The position numbers were made by a program, and so were the translations under genes. DNA of 6,141 nt from an uncultured Collinsella sp. (lineage in GTDB: Bacteria > Actinomycetota > Coriobacteriia > Coriobacteriales > Coriobacteriaceae), in NCBI GenBank assembly GCA_900752345.1, contig CAADVA010000030.1:1-6141 (forward strand), in the 5' to 3' direction. Positions 4,619 through 6,141 of this stretch are shown one piece after another; the stretch's first letter is position 1; each line of letters begins with the position of its first letter. Under the pieces are notes generated by a model. It did not search any database and was not told the origin of the DNA. It saw only the letters and a list, made by a program, of their open reading frames with translations.

Positions 4619-5458
4619 ATGTATAAGATCCTGGAGAAGACGCAGTTCTCGGAGAAGGTGTTCAAGTTCCGCATCGAGGCGCCCGCAATCGCCAAGCATG
4701 CGCACGCTGGACAGTTCCTCATGGTTCGCGCCAACGAGACGGGCGAGCGCGTCCCGTTTACCCTAGCCGGCTGGAACGGTGACGAGGGCTGGGTCGAGTT
4801 CATCTTCATGGTGATCGGCAAGACCACCGAAATGCTTTCCACCTACGAGGCCGGCGAGTCGCTGCGCGACGTCGTGGGCCCGCTGGGCGTTCCCACCGAG
4901 ATGGCTGAGGGCCCCTGTGCCGTCATTGGCGGCGGCGTCGGTCTGGCAATTGCCTTCCCGGTCGCCAAGCACCTGGTCGAGACCGGTCATGAGGTCCACG
5001 CCATCATGGGCGCCCGCACCAAGGACCTCCTGCTCATGGAGGACCAGTTCCGCGAGCTCCTCGACGAGGACCACATCCACATCACTACCGACGACGGTTC
5101 CTACGGCGAGCAGGGCGTTGTCACCGCTCCGCTGGAGCGCCTGCTGCAGGACAAGGCCGTGAGCCAGGTCTTCTGCGTCGGCCCCGTTCCGATGATGAAG
5201 TTCTCGACCCTCACCGCCCAGAAGTACGACACCCCCATCACCGCGTCGCTCAACCCCATCATGGTTGACGGCACCGGCATGTGCGGCTGCTGCCGCGTCG
5301 AGGTGGGCGGCGTGACCAAGTTCGCTTGCGTCGACGGCCCCGACTTCGATGCCACCCTGGTCGACTGGGATGACCTTCGTGCCCGCCAGGCCGCTTACCG
5401 TTCCGAAGAGGGCGAGTCCCTCAAGGCCTATGAGGAAAAGAGCTGCGCATGCCACTAG
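4619..5458 (+). CDS. nfnA: NADH-dependent ferredoxin:NADP+ oxidoreductase, small subunit (NfnA; FAD/NAD- and [2Fe-2S]-binding, dihydroorotate dehydrogenase electron-transfer-like)
   Basis: Complete 279-residue cytoplasmic flavoprotein subunit. Together with NfnB it is expected to couple NADH and reduced ferredoxin oxidation to NADP+ reduction by electron bifurcation. The order is that of the ferredoxin-NADP reductase superfamily: FAD domain with GQFLMVRANETGERVPFTLAG (31-51, the R-x-P-F/L-T motif), GPLGVPTEM (87-95), NAD-binding VIGGGVGLAIAFPVAKHL (102-119), TTDDGSYGEQGVVT (156-169), CVGPVPMMK (186-194), then a [2Fe-2S] module. In that module Asp217, Cys222, Cys225 and Cys237 fit the Asp-plus-three-Cys ligation known for Nfn; Cys224 is extra. 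ATG 4619 is supported by GAGAGGGG just upstream. The last 10 bases overlap the nfnB start, implying coupling. It could also be annotated sulfide dehydrogenase SudB, or PyrK-like; the adjacent GltA-type partner and the absence of pyrD favour Nfn. Whether it bifurcates cannot be read from sequence alone. Confidence 0.88.
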   Translation: MYKILEKTQFSEKVFKFRIEAPAIAKHAHAGQFLMVRANETGERVPFTLAGWNGDEGWVEFIFMVIGKTTEMLSTYEAGESLRDVVGPLGVPTEMAEGPCAVIGGGVGLAIAFPVAKHLVETGHEVHAIMGARTKDLLLMEDQFRELLDEDHIHITTDDGSYGEQGVVTAPLERLLQDKAVSQVFCVGPVPMMKFSTLTAQKYDTPITASLNPIMVDGTGMCGCCRVEVGGVTKFACVDGPDFDATLVDWDDLRARQAAYRSEEGESLKAYEEKSCACH

Positions 5459-6141
5459 TTAATGGTCGTTTCGTTGCCGATATGAAGTCGCCCCGCACCC
5501 CCGATAACGAGGAGCCGGCTGCCGAGCGCGCCTGCGACTTCCGCCCCGTCGACAAGGGCTTCACCGAGGAGATGGCGCTGGCCGAGGCCGAGCGCTGCCT
5601 CAACTGCAAGAAGCCGTTCTGTGTTGAGGGCTGCCCCGTCAACATCAACATCCCCCGCTTTATCGAGCAGATCCGCGCGAAGGACTTCGGCGGCGCTCTC
5701 GATACCATCCGCGAGGACTCCATGCTTCCCGCCATCTGCGGCCGCGTCTGCCCGCAGGAGAACCAGTGCGAGGGCAAGTGCATCCGTGGCAAGAAGTCCG
5801 AGCCCGTGGCCATCGGCCAGCTCGAGCGCTTCCTGGGTGACCGCCCCGAGCTCGCCTCCACGCCCAAGATGGCCCCCAAGAACGGCAAGAAGGTCGCCGT
5901 CGTCGGCTCCGGCCCGTCCGGCATCACCTGCGCCGGCGAGCTCGCCCGCAACGGCTTTGACGTCACCGTCTTTGAGGCCTTCTTCACCGGCGGCGGCGTG
6001 CTGGTCTACGGTATCCCCGAGTTCCGTCTGCCCAAGGCGGTCGTCAAGCGCGAGATTGACGGCCTGGAGGACATGGGCGTCAAGTTTGAGTACAACTCCG
6101 TCGTGGGCAACATGGCCACGGCCGAGGAGCTGTTCGAGCAG
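5449..6141 (+). CDS. nfnB: NADH-dependent ferredoxin:NADP+ oxidoreductase, large subunit (NfnB/GltA family), N-terminal part (3' truncated by window edge)
   Basis: 231 codons are visible and the frame is open to the window end; full family members run to about 460-470 residues. The N-terminal ferredoxin-like domain binds two [4Fe-4S] clusters, with Cys groups in RCLNCKKPFCVEGCPV (50, 53, 58, 62) and ICGRVCPQENQCEGKC (97, 101, 107, 111). KKSEPVAIGQLERFLGD (115-131) follows, then the FAD-binding Rossmann motif VVGSGPSGITCAGELARNGF (151-170) and GGGVLVYGIPEFRLPK (181-196), typical of GltD/GltA-like flavoproteins. ATG 5449 overlaps the last 10 bases of nfnA; GAGG at 5432-5435 is a rather distant Shine-Dalgarno, so coupling probably matters. 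The alternative, Met12 (5482), has no ribosome site. Annotation pipelines often call this glutamate synthase small subunit GltA, but a glutamate synthase large subunit is not in the window and the nfnA partner argues for the transhydrogenase-type complex. Confidence 0.9.
   Translation, partial: MPLVNGRFVADMKSPRTPDNEEPAAERACDFRPVDKGFTEEMALAEAERCLNCKKPFCVEGCPVNINIPRFIEQIRAKDFGGALDTIREDSMLPAICGRVCPQENQCEGKCIRGKKSEPVAIGQLERFLGDRPELASTPKMAPKNGKKVAVVGSGPSGITCAGELARNGFDVTVFEAFFTGGGVLVYGIPEFRLPKAVVKREIDGLEDMGVKFEYNSVVGNMATAEELFEQ

Noticed and set aside
4763..5455. Minus-strand ORF (230 codons) antisense to nfnA
   Set aside because: Compositional shadow of a well-supported gene; no family motifs.
5421..5987. 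Minus-strand ORF (188 codons) antisense to nfnB
   Set aside because: Opposite a clear iron-sulfur/FAD protein; Ser/Arg-rich product without recognisable motifs.

Overview
The window looks like a chromosomal segment from a high-GC Gram-positive bacterium, most likely class Coriobacteriia (Collinsella or a relative). The reasons are the strongly C/G-ending codon use of the core genes, the glmU-prs-pth arrangement, and a central protein whose layout resembles an AbiEi/DUF559-like family that I recall as common in Coriobacteriia. The taxonomic call is an inference from gene content, not a database match.

Layout. (1) 1-509: the 3' part of glmU (cell-wall precursor UDP-GlcNAc synthesis), ending in a clear intrinsic terminator. 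(2) 702-1688: complete prs (PRPP synthase) with a strong Shine-Dalgarno, followed by a textbook terminator. (3) 1774-3503: an accessory island of about 1.7 kb. Its two ends are MITE-like elements of about 200 bp, each bounded by inverted copies of one 25-bp sequence. Between them lies a single AT-richer gene (2139-3266) for a 375-residue protein with an AbiEi-/DUF559-like layout and a possible PD-(D/E)XK-type nuclease fold at the C-terminus. (4) 3617-4246: complete pth (peptidyl-tRNA hydrolase) with its own TTGACA promoter just right of the island. (5) 4247-4618: an intergenic region with a weak and a strong terminator, a repeated ATAAACC(C)TG motif, a perfect TATAAT box and a structured leader of about 100 nt. 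(6) 4619-6141: a translationally coupled pair, nfnA and the start of nfnB. These are the two subunits of an NADH-dependent ferredoxin:NADP+ oxidoreductase, often annotated as a dihydroorotate dehydrogenase electron-transfer-like subunit plus 'GltA' glutamate synthase small subunit. nfnB runs off the right edge.

How the parts relate. glmU, prs and pth are housekeeping genes often found together. Here the prs-pth junction has been opened by the repeat-bounded island, without damage to the prs terminator on the left or the pth promoter on the right. The nfnAB operon is a separate redox unit that balances NADH, NADPH and reduced ferredoxin.

The most interesting part is the island: four copies of one 25-bp sequence arranged as two inverted pairs around an orphan nuclease-like gene that has no visible Shine-Dalgarno, no transposase and no toxin partner in the window.
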